NCBI RefSeq assembly: GCF_000364225.2
Contig: NZ_AQFT02000001.1
Span: 930,001 to 994,000, forward strand
DNA from: Eubacterium plexicaudatum ASF492
Lineage (GTDB): Bacteria > Bacillota > Clostridia > Lachnospirales > Lachnospiraceae
Direction of reading: 5' to 3'
Length of the DNA stretch: 64,000 bases
The notes below the pieces were generated by a model, which was given only the letters and a program-made list of their open reading frames with translations, was not told the origin of the DNA and made no database searches. A program made the position numbers and the translations under genes. Positions 44,942 through 53,877 of the stretch are shown here, piece by piece; position 1 is the first letter of the stretch, and every line of letters starts with the position of its first letter.

Positions 44942-46012
44942 GTGTATTTGAAGGAGCAAAGTTTTCCCATTAAAAAGAAGCTGGAATTTCGTCTTTTGTT
45001 TATTCTAATTTCTTATACTACAATTGGATTTATTGCATTGTTGCTGTTTCAATTTGTTTTTTCTGCATTCAAGAACCCAATTATCGAATGGTTGTATTGG
45101 CGGTTGGATGTAATCTACTTCTTTTATCTTTGTATTGGTTTGACCTGCATTTTTCATTATTATTGGAAAAAACCGTGGAATTATCTTGATGAAGTTATTT
45201 CTGCCACACAAACAGTATATGAGCAGAATAACCATACAATTGAATTGTCGGAACCACTCCGGGAAGTAGAACAGCAGATGAATCAGATTAAAATGTCCAT
45301 ATTGCTTAGTCAAAAAGCCGCAAAGGAAGCTGAGGATAAGAAAAATGAATTGGTTATGTATCTGGCACATGATATTCGTACCCCTTTGACAGCGGTTATT
45401 GGTTATTTGAGCCTGCTGGATGAAGCTCCGGATATGCCTGCAGAACAAAATGCAAAGTATGTAGGGATTGCTCTTGATAAAGCGGAACGACTGGAAACAT
45501 TAATTAATGAGTTGTTTGAAGTTACGAGATACCACACATCACCAGTACAGCTAAAGAAAATATCGCTTGATTTATACGCTCTACTGGTACAGGTTATAGA
45601 CGAATTTTACCCTGCCTTGTCTGAAAGAGGAAATACTGTCAATATTTCTGTTGAAGATAGCTTGAATGTAATTGGTGATCCTGAAAAGTTGGCAAGAGTT
45701 TTTAGTAATCTTATAAAAAATGCTGTTGCGTATAGTTATCCAGATACAGAAATCTATGTATCCGCAAAGGTAAAAGGTAAAAATGCTGTAGTAATTTTTC
45801 ACAATCATGGACAAACAATACCAGCAGAACAGTTGGCTAATATCTTTGATAAGTTTAATCGTTTAGATGAAGCCCGGTTGTCTTATACAGGTGGAGTAGG
45901 TCTTGGTCTTTCTATTGCAAAAGAGATTGTTAATTTACATGGAGGTGAAATTATTGCGCAGAGTAACAACGAGACAGTTTCTTTTACGATTACCCTGCCA
46001 ATTGCTTCTTAG
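44942..46012 (+). CDS. VanS-like sensor histidine kinase
   Basis: About 354 residues. Two membrane segments (residues 15-40 and 55-75) bracket a very short outside loop. HAMP-like and HisKA regions follow with MYLAHDIRTPLTAVIGYLSLL (phospho-His), then the ATPase FSNLIKNAVAYSYPDTEI, IFDKFNRLD and GVGLGLSIAKEIVNLHGG. GGAGG lies at 44934-44938; GTG 44942 or TTG 44948 is the start. It pairs with the VanR-like regulator, though the VanZ-like gene sits between them. The short sensor loop suits membrane or peptide-stress sensing. Confidence 0.88.
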   Translation: MYLKEQSFPIKKKLEFRLLFILISYTTIGFIALLLFQFVFSAFKNPIIEWLYWRLDVIYFFYLCIGLTCIFHYYWKKPWNYLDEVISATQTVYEQNNHTIELSEPLREVEQQMNQIKMSILLSQKAAKEAEDKKNELVMYLAHDIRTPLTAVIGYLSLLDEAPDMPAEQNAKYVGIALDKAERLETLINELFEVTRYHTSPVQLKKISLDLYALLVQVIDEFYPALSERGNTVNISVEDSLNVIGDPEKLARVFSNLIKNAVAYSYPDTEIYVSAKVKGKNAVVIFHNHGQTIPAEQLANIFDKFNRLDEARLSYTGGVGLGLSIAKEIVNLHGGEIIAQSNNETVSFTITLPIAS

Positions 46013-46124
46013 GAAAATCTTAAGAGTATTACAGTTCAAAATTTGAGATTGAAATGCCCCCTGTTTGATATAATCGTTATTGAACAGGGGCATTTGCCTT
46101 TGAAAACAGAAAAGGAGTGATATT

Positions 46125-47012
46125 ATGGAACTTAAAATTAAACATTTAAGTAAACAGTTTAAAGACAAAAGGGCTGTTGATGATGCCTGTCTTACTCTTA
46201 CACCGGGGGTATGGGGGCTGCTTGGTGCTAATGGTGCAGGGAAAACTACACTCATGCGTATGATCGCAGACATTATGATACCTACCAGTGGTGAGATTTG
46301 TTATGATGGTACTGATATTCGTAAAATGGGAGAATCCTATCGGAATATATTTGGGTTTTTGCCACAGGATTTTGGATATTCACGTGATTTTACAGTGAAA
46401 GATTATCTAGAATATGTAGCTGCCCTGAAAGATGTTCCGGCAAGGGAGACAACAAAGAAAATAAATCATCTTTTGGAGGTGCTTACGCTTTCGGATGTAA
46501 AAGGGAAAAAGATAGCAAAACTGTCCGGAGGCATGAAGCGTCGAGTTGGCATAGCACAAGCAATGCTGAACGATCCAAAAATTCTTGTGATGGACGAACC
46601 GACAGCAGGACTTGATCCCGGAGAACGGGTACGATTCCGCAACTTTATTTCAGAATTTTCACATGACAGAATTGTGTTGATTTCTACACATATTGTTTCA
46701 GATATTGAGTATATTGCAACGAAAAACGCCATTATGAAAGCAGGAAGGATAGTGGATATAGGCACAACGGATGAGCTTGTAAGGGAGATTGAGGGGAAGA
46801 TATGGACTTGTACCATACCAGCAAGGGATTTGGTCAGTTATGAAATGCGGCTCAGGGTGATAAATCAGCGAAGTGAAGATAACGGGCAGGTATCCATTCG
46901 ATATTTATCTGATACACCTGAAATTTCTGGGGCAGTTGCTGCATTACCTCGGCTTGAGGACTTGTATCTTTGGTATTTTCCGCAGGAAAATCTAGAAGGG
47001 GAGGGAAATTAA
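46125..47012 (+). CDS. ABC-2 transporter ATP-binding protein
   Basis: The 295-residue ATPase has Walker A LLGANGAGKTTLMRM, signature KLSGGMKRRVGIAQAML, Walker B ILVMDEPTAGLDPGE, switch His in LISTHIVSDIEY, and a 75-residue C-terminal tail. This is the type used for bacteriocin or antibiotic self-protection and export of lipophilic compounds. AAAAGGAGTG precedes the ATG. A 112-bp gap separates it from the kinase; it is followed two bases later by its permease. Confidence 0.88.
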   Translation: MELKIKHLSKQFKDKRAVDDACLTLTPGVWGLLGANGAGKTTLMRMIADIMIPTSGEICYDGTDIRKMGESYRNIFGFLPQDFGYSRDFTVKDYLEYVAALKDVPARETTKKINHLLEVLTLSDVKGKKIAKLSGGMKRRVGIAQAMLNDPKILVMDEPTAGLDPGERVRFRNFISEFSHDRIVLISTHIVSDIEYIATKNAIMKAGRIVDIGTTDELVREIEGKIWTCTIPARDLVSYEMRLRVINQRSEDNGQVSIRYLSDTPEISGAVAALPRLEDLYLWYFPQENLEGEGN

Positions 47013-47013
47013 T

Positions 47014-48249
47014 ATGCGATTATTCCGATTAGAAGTAAAACGAATTATGAAGTCACGCCGTACTTTGACATTGCTTGCTGCCGCACTTTTAATGTCTATC
47101 GTAATGGCATATCTGCCAATCAGCTTTGAATCAATTAACCGTCCGGGAGAAAATGGGAAAATCATAGAATTAGATGGATTACCGGCAATCCAGTTTAAGA
47201 GGGATTACTATGAAAAAACAGCAGATAACATTACTCCGCAAAAACTGGCGGAAGCCCTACGGACATATCAATCCTATGTAAAAGAATACGGTACACTTAA
47301 TGATGTCCCATTGGACATTTATATTGAAAATATTATGGCTATCCGCCCTATGCTCAAGGGGTTAATAGAAGCCTTTGCTGATCCAAAAACTGGTATTGGT
47401 GCAGACTTGATGGATATTGATCCTGATGAGGTGGAACAGTATTTTTATGAAAAATGTGTTTCTCATTTGGACGATACCATGAATCTTGAACAGAAAGAAT
47501 ATCCAACAGCCGGACAATTTGCGACAGACAAGTATGCAAATGTAGATCAGCCATTTTATTTATATCCCGGCATGAGTAGAGATGCGTTTGATTACACAAC
47601 ATTGTATATTTTGGTTTTATCAATCCTTTGTGTTGCTATTGCAGCTCCGATTTTCGCTAATGAATATCAGACTGGCGGTGATAGTATTTTGCGTTGCACT
47701 AAATATGGACGCATGAAATTAGCTGTTATGCGGATTTTAGCTGCTTGCTGTATATTCACAGTAATTTTTATTTTAGGGATGTCACTCCATTTATCAATTC
47801 TTAATCTTGCATTTGGCACAGATTGTCTGAAAACTTCTTTCCAGATGTTGTTTTCAGTTATCAATCTGCCCAATATGAATTTAGGACAGATTCAGATTGT
47901 CTTAGTATTTGCGGGACTCCTTTCGGTATTGGCAACTATTAGCTTTACACTGTTTTTATCTGCCAGATGCAAAGATTCCGTAACAGTTTTGTTGATTTCT
48001 ATGTTAATACTGTTTTTGCCTATATTTGCTTATGGGGCTTTAGGCGATACAGGGATTGTGGGTATTTTGCCGTCTGCGGGCATTGGTATGAAAAATAATT
48101 TTCTTTATCAGCTCTGCGATTTTAATTTTCTGCATGTTGTAGGAATGAGTTTCTGGACGCCTTATGTCATTTTGATTTCAGCTGCGGTAGAACTTCCTAT
48201 ATTTTTGCTTTTGACGATTCGCGCTTATTGTAAACATCAGGTTGTATAA
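47014..48249 (+). CDS. ABC-2 transporter permease
   Basis: The 411-residue protein has one N-terminal membrane segment (residues 18-36), a large extracellular domain to about residue 190, then five segments. This is the usual layout of ABC-2 permeases of the bacteriocin-immunity type. GGGGAGGG ends the preceding gene and serves as ribosome site. It forms one transporter with the ATPase at 46125. Likely cargo is a peptide or cell-envelope-active compound, possibly the cluster 3 product, which is inference from proximity. Confidence 0.82.
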   Translation: MRLFRLEVKRIMKSRRTLTLLAAALLMSIVMAYLPISFESINRPGENGKIIELDGLPAIQFKRDYYEKTADNITPQKLAEALRTYQSYVKEYGTLNDVPLDIYIENIMAIRPMLKGLIEAFADPKTGIGADLMDIDPDEVEQYFYEKCVSHLDDTMNLEQKEYPTAGQFATDKYANVDQPFYLYPGMSRDAFDYTTLYILVLSILCVAIAAPIFANEYQTGGDSILRCTKYGRMKLAVMRILAACCIFTVIFILGMSLHLSILNLAFGTDCLKTSFQMLFSVINLPNMNLGQIQIVLVFAGLLSVLATISFTLFLSARCKDSVTVLLISMLILFLPIFAYGALGDTGIVGILPSAGIGMKNNFLYQLCDFNFLHVVGMSFWTPYVILISAAVELPIFLLLTIRAYCKHQVV

Positions 48250-48256
48250 TTTCTGT

Positions 48257-48545
48257 ATGAAGGGAAGACAACAGAAAAGTATTTTTCAAAAATATAGGGT
48301 ACTGACAAATAATCACCCTACATACTGGGAGGATTTAGAAAAGTCAATTATTAAGTTATATCCTGACGCTAATTTTGTAAGTATCGTCTCTGTACGTTCT
48401 GCGGAAGATTTGATTAAGGCAGATCAAGGAGTATCATATTTGTCTATTTATATTGTAAAGGGGTTGAAACAATCCGGAATTAAGTTAGTAGAACCTAACC
48501 CGGATAAACCGGAAAAGATTTTGCAATTCCTCCACATTTCAAGTA
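48257..48545 (+). pseudogene. Unrecognised protein fragment cut by the following element
   Basis: From ATG 48257 about 80 residues read KGRQQKSIFQKYRVLTNNHPTYWEDLEKSII and LYPDANFVSIVSVRSAEDLIK, then VEPNPDKPEK. The frame continues into the transposase-like gene's leader, where coding character disappears, so the 3' end was probably lost at insertion. I do not recognise the family. Confidence 0.4.
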
Positions 48546-48575
48546 CAATAAAGAAAAACGTTGGAGGATGTGTTC

Positions 48576-50078
48576 ATGTTACTTACAGATAAATACGCTG
48601 ACAAAATTTATGGTACGATCACCTGTTATGACCGCATGATCATCCAAGGGTATATCCCTGGATGGAGCCATGCCGAAGGCATGACAGGCTATCTGAATGC
48701 CAACAACATCCGTATTTTTGATTTTTCAAATTTCTCCCAGCCTCTTACGGAACAAATCCGCGCAAACGCCCAGCGCATCGCAGATGAAAACGGCATTGAA
48801 ATCGAATTCATTCGTAAGCTTCGGGCTTTCCGCAAGGATGACCGGATTCAGCAAATCATTCAGGAAACCGGAAAGACCGAGGGGCTGATCCACATCTTTT
48901 CCGCCATGGAACAGTGCAATACTTATAAACCCTGGCATGACAAGACCACGGGAAAGACATTCCTTAAGTCTGACCAGAGCAAATGTCTCCACTATTATTT
49001 CTATTTCATTGACAAAGAACTGGGGCTCTGTTACCTTCGTGTCCCTACATGGGCGCCTTTCCGCCTGCAGTTCTATATGAACGGCCATAACCTGCTCGCC
49101 CATAAACTGCAGAAGAAGGGCATTACTTACCGCATGCATGATAATGCTTTCCTGGAAATCTCGGATGTGGAAGCTGCCCAGAAACTCTCAGACAGGATCA
49201 ATCCGGAATACCTCCATAAGGTTCTGGATGCTTTTGCAAAACGCTATTGTCCTGTTCCTGAAACACTCGGCCTGAGCTACACATGGACGATCCAGCAGAT
49301 TGAGTGTGCAACAGACGTCATGTTCAAACAGCCGGGCGACCTTGGCCCCCTTTATGACGAGATCATCCGGACCGCAGTCTTTACGGTAAAGCCGGACAAC
49401 ATCGCCACCTTCCTAGGACAGCGTATTACCTATAACTGTAAGAAGGAGGTCGGCACCAACTATAACGTGCGTATTCTCGGAACGAGGATCAAACACCATA
49501 TGGGTGATGTATCAATCAAAATGTATGATAAGTTTGGCTGCGTCTTACGGATAGAAAGCACCAGCAACGATATCAGCGCTTTCAGGGTAAAACGGAAAGT
49601 GGAACATAGGGACGGCAGTTCATCGGAACAAAAGGCTCCATTGAAAAAAAGCATTTACAGCCTTTACCAGCTGTTCACGATTATGAAAGCTGCAAACTAC
49701 CGGTACCTGGAATTCATCTCATCTTTCGATGACCACAGCGGCGGGAAGGAAAACCTTACAAAGGTTACCGATTCCGTTGTGGACAAGGGGCGCTCTTACC
49801 GCGGACTGAATTTCTTTGCGGAGCGTGACCTGCATGTGCTGGAAGTGATCAGCCGGGGCGAGTACATGACTTTCGGGATGCAGGGAAAGGATATCCGCCA
49901 GCATTTTGAAAATATCAGTCCGTCAGCCATGTCCAGGATATTTAAACGTCTCCGTCTCCATGGGATCATTGAAAGGGTGCAGGGCTCTTACAAATATTTC
50001 GCCACAGCCTATGGCAAAGAAATCATTGCCGCAGGACTTACCGTCAAAAACCTTGTGCTTATACCAGCATTGGCATAG
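48576..50078 (+). mobile_element. Transposase-like protein of an unclassified multi-copy family
   Basis: The 500-residue protein starts at about 48576 (LLTDKYADKIYGTITCYDRMII), with TTGGAGGATGT upstream. Other sections read KWH-like FSAMEQCNTYKPWHDKTTGKT, YLRVPTWAPFRLQFYMNGHN, ATFLGQRITYNCKKEVGTNYN and a C-terminal winged helix (ISPSAMSRIFKRLRLHGIIERV) that causes MarR-type names. I recall near-identical proteins scattered in many genomes, which suggests mobility, but I see no DDE, HUH or serine-recombinase motif. GC is higher than its flanks. A stem CTTACGCAAAA/TTTTGCGCAAG at 50089-50120 may mark or terminate the right end. Confidence 0.6.
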
Positions 50079-50480
50079 GTATTTTTCTTACGCAAAAAAT
50101 TTTGCCATTTTGCGCAAGATTTCATTGTTAAGTGCCTAAAGATATTACACTTTCGATTTCTTTTACTTATTTAATATGGAAAAAGGAATCAGGAACAATT
50201 ATACTGGCGGTCGAAAAGACTGACCACCAGTATAAAATGATGCACACAGCCGCATAAGGAAATATGCCGCTTCGCGGCTGCGGCTGGCGCGATACTCACG
50301 GCAGATCTTATCTGTCGTGAGTATAACACATTTAATGGGTTTTTTGAGGAATTGGTTTGATAAGAGCGTGAAAAAGTAGGTTAGCAGAATATGTCACTGC
50401 TCGAATGATAGAAAGCAAAGATAGTAGAACAGTTTATAAAAACAGTCTGAAATAGAGTAAGTAATTTCAGACTGTTTTTG
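50079..50480. other. Intergenic region of consecutive stem-loops
   Basis: No gene is seen. The stems are CTTACGCAAAA/TTTTGCGCAAG (50089-50120), ATACTGGCGGTC/GACCACCAGTAT (50201-50233), CCGCTTCGCGG with flanking CAGCCGC (about 50247-50285), ATACTCACGGCAGAT/ATCTGTCGTGAGTAT (50292-50324), and a bidirectional terminator AACAGTCTGAAAT/ATTTCAGACTGTT (50441-50479). The central group could be a structured RNA or the end of a mobile element. Confidence 0.5.
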
Positions 50481-50708
50481 TTATTGCATATCTGGTGGGA
50501 TGTACTCCAATAAATCAGCAATGGAACAATCTAATGTCCGGCATATTCTCACAAGCACTTCTGTATCTAACCGTGTAATGGTGTTATTGATGTATCCGTT
50601 TAGCTGCGAGCGTTGAATTTCTGCTTTTTGGCAGAATTTGTTTCTGCTTAGTCCAGATTCATTAAGAAGCCGTCCTAAGTTAATTTGTATTCTCCCATTT
50701 TGGTTCAA
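50481..50708 (-). CDS. Small XRE-family regulator
   Basis: From TTG 50708, which has TAGGAGGT upstream, the protein has 75 residues: a single Cro/C1 helix-turn-helix (IQINLGRLLNESGLSRNKFCQKAEIQRSQLNGYIN) ending CSIADLLEYIPPD. It belongs to the phage-repressor-like small XRE group. A longer reading to 50750 lacks a ribosome site. It diverges from the Spo0A-C-like gene and shares the bidirectional terminator on its 3' side. Confidence 0.78.
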   Translation of the reverse strand: MNQNGRIQINLGRLLNESGLSRNKFCQKAEIQRSQLNGYINNTITRLDTEVLVRICRTLDCSIADLLEYIPPDMQ

Positions 50709-50848
50709 TTTAATACCTCCTAGTCGAGTTGTGTCATAATATGTAGACACAAAATATTTGACTAATTAAGTATACATTAGTTAAAATTAACATATCAGTT
50801 ATAGGAAATTATAGATAAGAAGTTATAGTACCTGAAAGGAGAAAGAGA

Positions 50849-51064
50849 ATGGGAGAGAGAGCTGCTAAAGATGCAATTAAAAAAATTGCCAAAAGAGAAG
50901 GAAAAAGTGAAAGTGAAATAAGGCAGGAAATGGAGGAAGCTATCATGATTGGTTTTTTGAACAAGGAGACAAGAAATATGTGGGATAATCTGTTTGGAGT
51001 AGGGAAGCTGCCAAACCCGGAGGAATTTATTACAGCTTTATCATTAAAAGTTGCAAGAAGGTAA
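50849..51064 (+). CDS. Small protein resembling part of the Spo0A C-terminal domain
   Basis: The 71-residue protein reads AAKDAIKKIAKREGKSESEIRQEMEEAIMIGFLN, then WDNLFGVGKLPNPEEFITALSLKVARR. This follows the second half of the Spo0A DNA-binding domain (VERAIRHAIEVAW, then INSLFG and KPTNSEFIAMVADKLR). The first helices and receiver are absent. GAAAGGAGAAAG precedes the ATG. It may bind DNA weakly or act by protein contacts. A short gap leads to TTCTGC site J. Confidence 0.65.
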   Translation: MGERAAKDAIKKIAKREGKSESEIRQEMEEAIMIGFLNKETRNMWDNLFGVGKLPNPEEFITALSLKVARR

Positions 51065-51126
51065 AAGGAAAAAAGACATAATGGTTTAAGGTGCGATAAG
51101 AATTTGATAAGTAGCTTTTATGTCCG

Positions 51127-51190
51127 TTTTCTGCACAAAAGGCTTGTTTTCTGCAAAGGGTATTGATTCTGGTTTGTAAGATGTTATATT
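51127..51190 (+). promoter_or_regulatory. Double TTCTGC box (site J) upstream of the radical SAM/MBL pair
   Basis: TTCTGC at 51129-51134 and 51149-51154 (20-bp period), TTGATT -35 at 51163-51168, 16-bp spacer, TATATT -10 at 51185-51190 (30 bp after the second half-site). Confidence 0.82.
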
Positions 51191-51322
51191 GGAAAACGTG
51201 AGCATTTCAAAATCTAAGACCAGCAAAAATATTGTTATATTTATTGGGAATACCAGAGTGAGATTTTGATAATGTATTATGCAAACAGAATGTATGAAAA
51301 ATACGAAAGGAGCGAATATTTC

Positions 51323-52888
51323 ATGATTACTAATTTAAAGAAACAGGAGTATTTAAAGAGGCTGATGGATTTGGAGATACCAGAGGTTTATCAGACATTT
51401 CCAAAAGATTTTCATGTTGATGTAAATGGCTGGTCATTTGTAGATTACGAAGAAACAAAGTACATAGATGTACAATTAACAGATAATGAAGTGGCTGAAC
51501 TGAAAGAACATGGTTTGTTAGGTAAGATTTGTCATATTTCCGGCAATATGTATAAGATAAAGCGTTTAAGGACGATGGATATTGAATTAGCGTCGGATGA
51601 TGCGATTGATGCAATGAATACATTGAAAAAACGCTTTGAACAGGGTGAGTTTAGAGGACAGGATAATGCCATTGACACTGATGCCCTTAAAAGAGAGTTT
51701 GCAGGAATGTATCGAACGACTTGCACACAGCGTTGTCCGCACTGCTTTAATCAGGAAGATGATTTTTATGTGAGAAAGATACTTGACGGACATAAGCTGT
51801 TGAAATGGTCTGACATGAAACAGATTTTGACGGCAGCTAAAAAAATCGGACTGGAGTCCGTCAAGTTTCTCGGAATTGGCGAAATTTTTAAGATACCTGA
51901 TTTGTTCAGTATCTTGGATGACCTTCGGGAAATGGATATTAAGATAGGTATTTTCACAAAAGGTACAGCATTAGGAGACGATAAGATTGCCAAAGATTGT
52001 GGATATGAGGGAATTGAAACAGCGGAAGAATTAGTGCAAAGATTATCCGAATATGATAATGTAAGTATATTATTGGGAGGCAATTCATTTGTGCCGGAAA
52101 TTCAGGATCGTATGGTAGGATGCGGCAAGGATGGCGGTGTGACGAGCTATACAGAGAAAAGGGATCGTGCATTGAAGCTGCTTGTGAAATATGGCTTTAA
52201 TGATCCTGCAAAGGGAAAGAGATTAGCGCTCGTGGCGGCTCCGGTTACACCAGAAGTTAGCGATGAAACGGTGGTAATGTATGAATGGGCTATGCATAGA
52301 AACATAACCGTAATCACTATCCCTACTATGGTTAGCGGAAAGGGGACAGATGAGCTTGAATGGCTTTTGGGACAATTTGAAACAAACAAAGAATTGATTT
52401 CCCGGTATGATGAAAATAATACTATGACAAGGGAAGAAAGATATGTTCGGTGGCTGTCTGATTTTTATTCAGATATTTATACGTCGGCTGTTAGCATGGG
52501 AATAACGGATTTAGATACGCTAAAGACAGAAGGAATCTCTGGCTATGCAGGAGCGGCAAAATGTCAACAGATGCATAATGGCATGTATATAAGATTGCCG
52601 GGAACAGTTCAGGAGTGTCCGGGGCGTTGTGTTGGTGCTGAAATTGCTGACGATATTAGGGACAAGAGCCTGTTGGCTACATGGATTGGCAGCAAAAATT
52701 ATGACAGGAAAGATGATTGCAGGGCGTTGTGTGCAGTTAAGATGAAAAACCTCACTGGTACGGATGTGAAGGTTTGCGATTGCTGTACTGTATATGACAA
52801 TGTTGGTTCAATGCCGTTGGAATTAGAAAGAGATACTCTTATAGCGTTAGAGCAGAAATTGTCAAGAGGAGACAGGGAAAATGTATGA
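51323..52888 (+). CDS. Radical SAM protein with a Cys-rich C-terminus, not precursor-linked
   Basis: The 521-residue protein has an N-terminal 130-residue region, then REFAGMYRTTCTQRCPHCFNQED with the CxxxCxxC cluster ligands, and SVKFLGIGEIFKIP. The C-terminus has CPGRCVGAE and CRALCAVKM with VCDCCTVYD, consistent with auxiliary iron-sulfur clusters. No Cys-rich peptide lies nearby, so it may act on a small molecule or a distant peptide. ATG 51323 has AAAGGAG 11 bases upstream. It ends 8 bp inside the MBL gene and is under TTCTGC box J. Confidence 0.82.
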   Translation: MITNLKKQEYLKRLMDLEIPEVYQTFPKDFHVDVNGWSFVDYEETKYIDVQLTDNEVAELKEHGLLGKICHISGNMYKIKRLRTMDIELASDDAIDAMNTLKKRFEQGEFRGQDNAIDTDALKREFAGMYRTTCTQRCPHCFNQEDDFYVRKILDGHKLLKWSDMKQILTAAKKIGLESVKFLGIGEIFKIPDLFSILDDLREMDIKIGIFTKGTALGDDKIAKDCGYEGIETAEELVQRLSEYDNVSILLGGNSFVPEIQDRMVGCGKDGGVTSYTEKRDRALKLLVKYGFNDPAKGKRLALVAAPVTPEVSDETVVMYEWAMHRNITVITIPTMVSGKGTDELEWLLGQFETNKELISRYDENNTMTREERYVRWLSDFYSDIYTSAVSMGITDLDTLKTEGISGYAGAAKCQQMHNGMYIRLPGTVQECPGRCVGAEIADDIRDKSLLATWIGSKNYDRKDDCRALCAVKMKNLTGTDVKVCDCCTVYDNVGSMPLELERDTLIALEQKLSRGDRENV

Positions 52889-53759
52889 GTTAATAAAAGT
52901 AGGAGAGCAAAGTTATTATATTGAATCCCCGGCAAGAATAGGTGTTTATGTGGAAAATGGAACCGAGGCATATTTGGTTGATAGTGGTAACGACAAGGAT
53001 GCCGGAAGGAAAGTTAAGCAGATTTTAGAAGCTAATGACTGGACTTTGAAAGCCATTATTAACACACATTCCAATGCAGATCATATTGGTGGAAACCAGT
53101 ATTTGCAAAAACAGACAGGATGTAAGATTTTTAGCCGGGGAATAGAGGCTGCTTTTACTCAATATCCAGTTTTGGAGCCTGCCTTTCTGTTTGGGGGATT
53201 TCCTCTTAAGGAGCTACAACACAAATTCCTTATGGCAAAACCAAGTGAAGTTACAGATGTTAGTGCTGCTGATTTTCCACAATATCTGTCTGTGATTGAT
53301 TTACCGGGACATTTTTTTGATATGATTGGAATAAGGACACCTGACGGTGTGGCTTTTATAGCAGATTGCCTAAATAGTAAGGAAACACTAGATAAATATA
53401 GATTTACGTTTATATATGATGTAGAGGCATATCTGCATACTTTGGAACAGGTAGGAAAGATGCAGGCAAAAATGTTCGTTCCAGCTCATGCAAAGCCAAC
53501 AGAGGATATAAAGCATTTGGTGGAGTATAATATATCCAAAGTTTATGAAAATGCAGAATTTCTTATTGATTTGTGCGAAAAGCCCATGAATTTTGAAACA
53601 ATTTTGCACCAGGTTTTTACTCAATACAATCTTGTGATGAACTATGAACAGTATGCGCTATTAGGAAGTACAATAAAATCATATCTTTCATGGTTAAAAA
53701 ATTCTGAAAAGTTGGTAACGGAGTTTGCTGATAATATGTTGCTATGGAAAAGGGCATGA
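52881..53759 (+). CDS. Metallo-beta-lactamase-fold hydrolase
   Basis: The 292-residue protein has the MBL fold: YLVDSGNDKDAG, the metal motif TTHSNADHIGG-like NTHSNADHIGGN (HxHxDH with Asn at the second His), DLPGHFFDMIGI for the third His, IADCLN for the bridging Asp and PAHAKP for the last His. It uses one or two metals, and the Asn change may favour one site. The overlap with the radical SAM gene implies joint action. Substrate unknown. An imperfect terminator at 53821-53862 follows. Confidence 0.83.
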   Translation: MYELIKVGEQSYYIESPARIGVYVENGTEAYLVDSGNDKDAGRKVKQILEANDWTLKAIINTHSNADHIGGNQYLQKQTGCKIFSRGIEAAFTQYPVLEPAFLFGGFPLKELQHKFLMAKPSEVTDVSAADFPQYLSVIDLPGHFFDMIGIRTPDGVAFIADCLNSKETLDKYRFTFIYDVEAYLHTLEQVGKMQAKMFVPAHAKPTEDIKHLVEYNISKVYENAEFLIDLCEKPMNFETILHQVFTQYNLVMNYEQYALLGSTIKSYLSWLKNSEKLVTEFADNMLLWKRA

Positions 53760-53877
53760 CAGATATAAATATTGAATAAAGAATGCTTGCATGTTTAATC
53801 AGAAAATATGGGGTATATTTAAAGACCAGACTTAAGTTGATGCTTTAGTTTGGCCTTTTACTTTATCTGTTCTTGAC

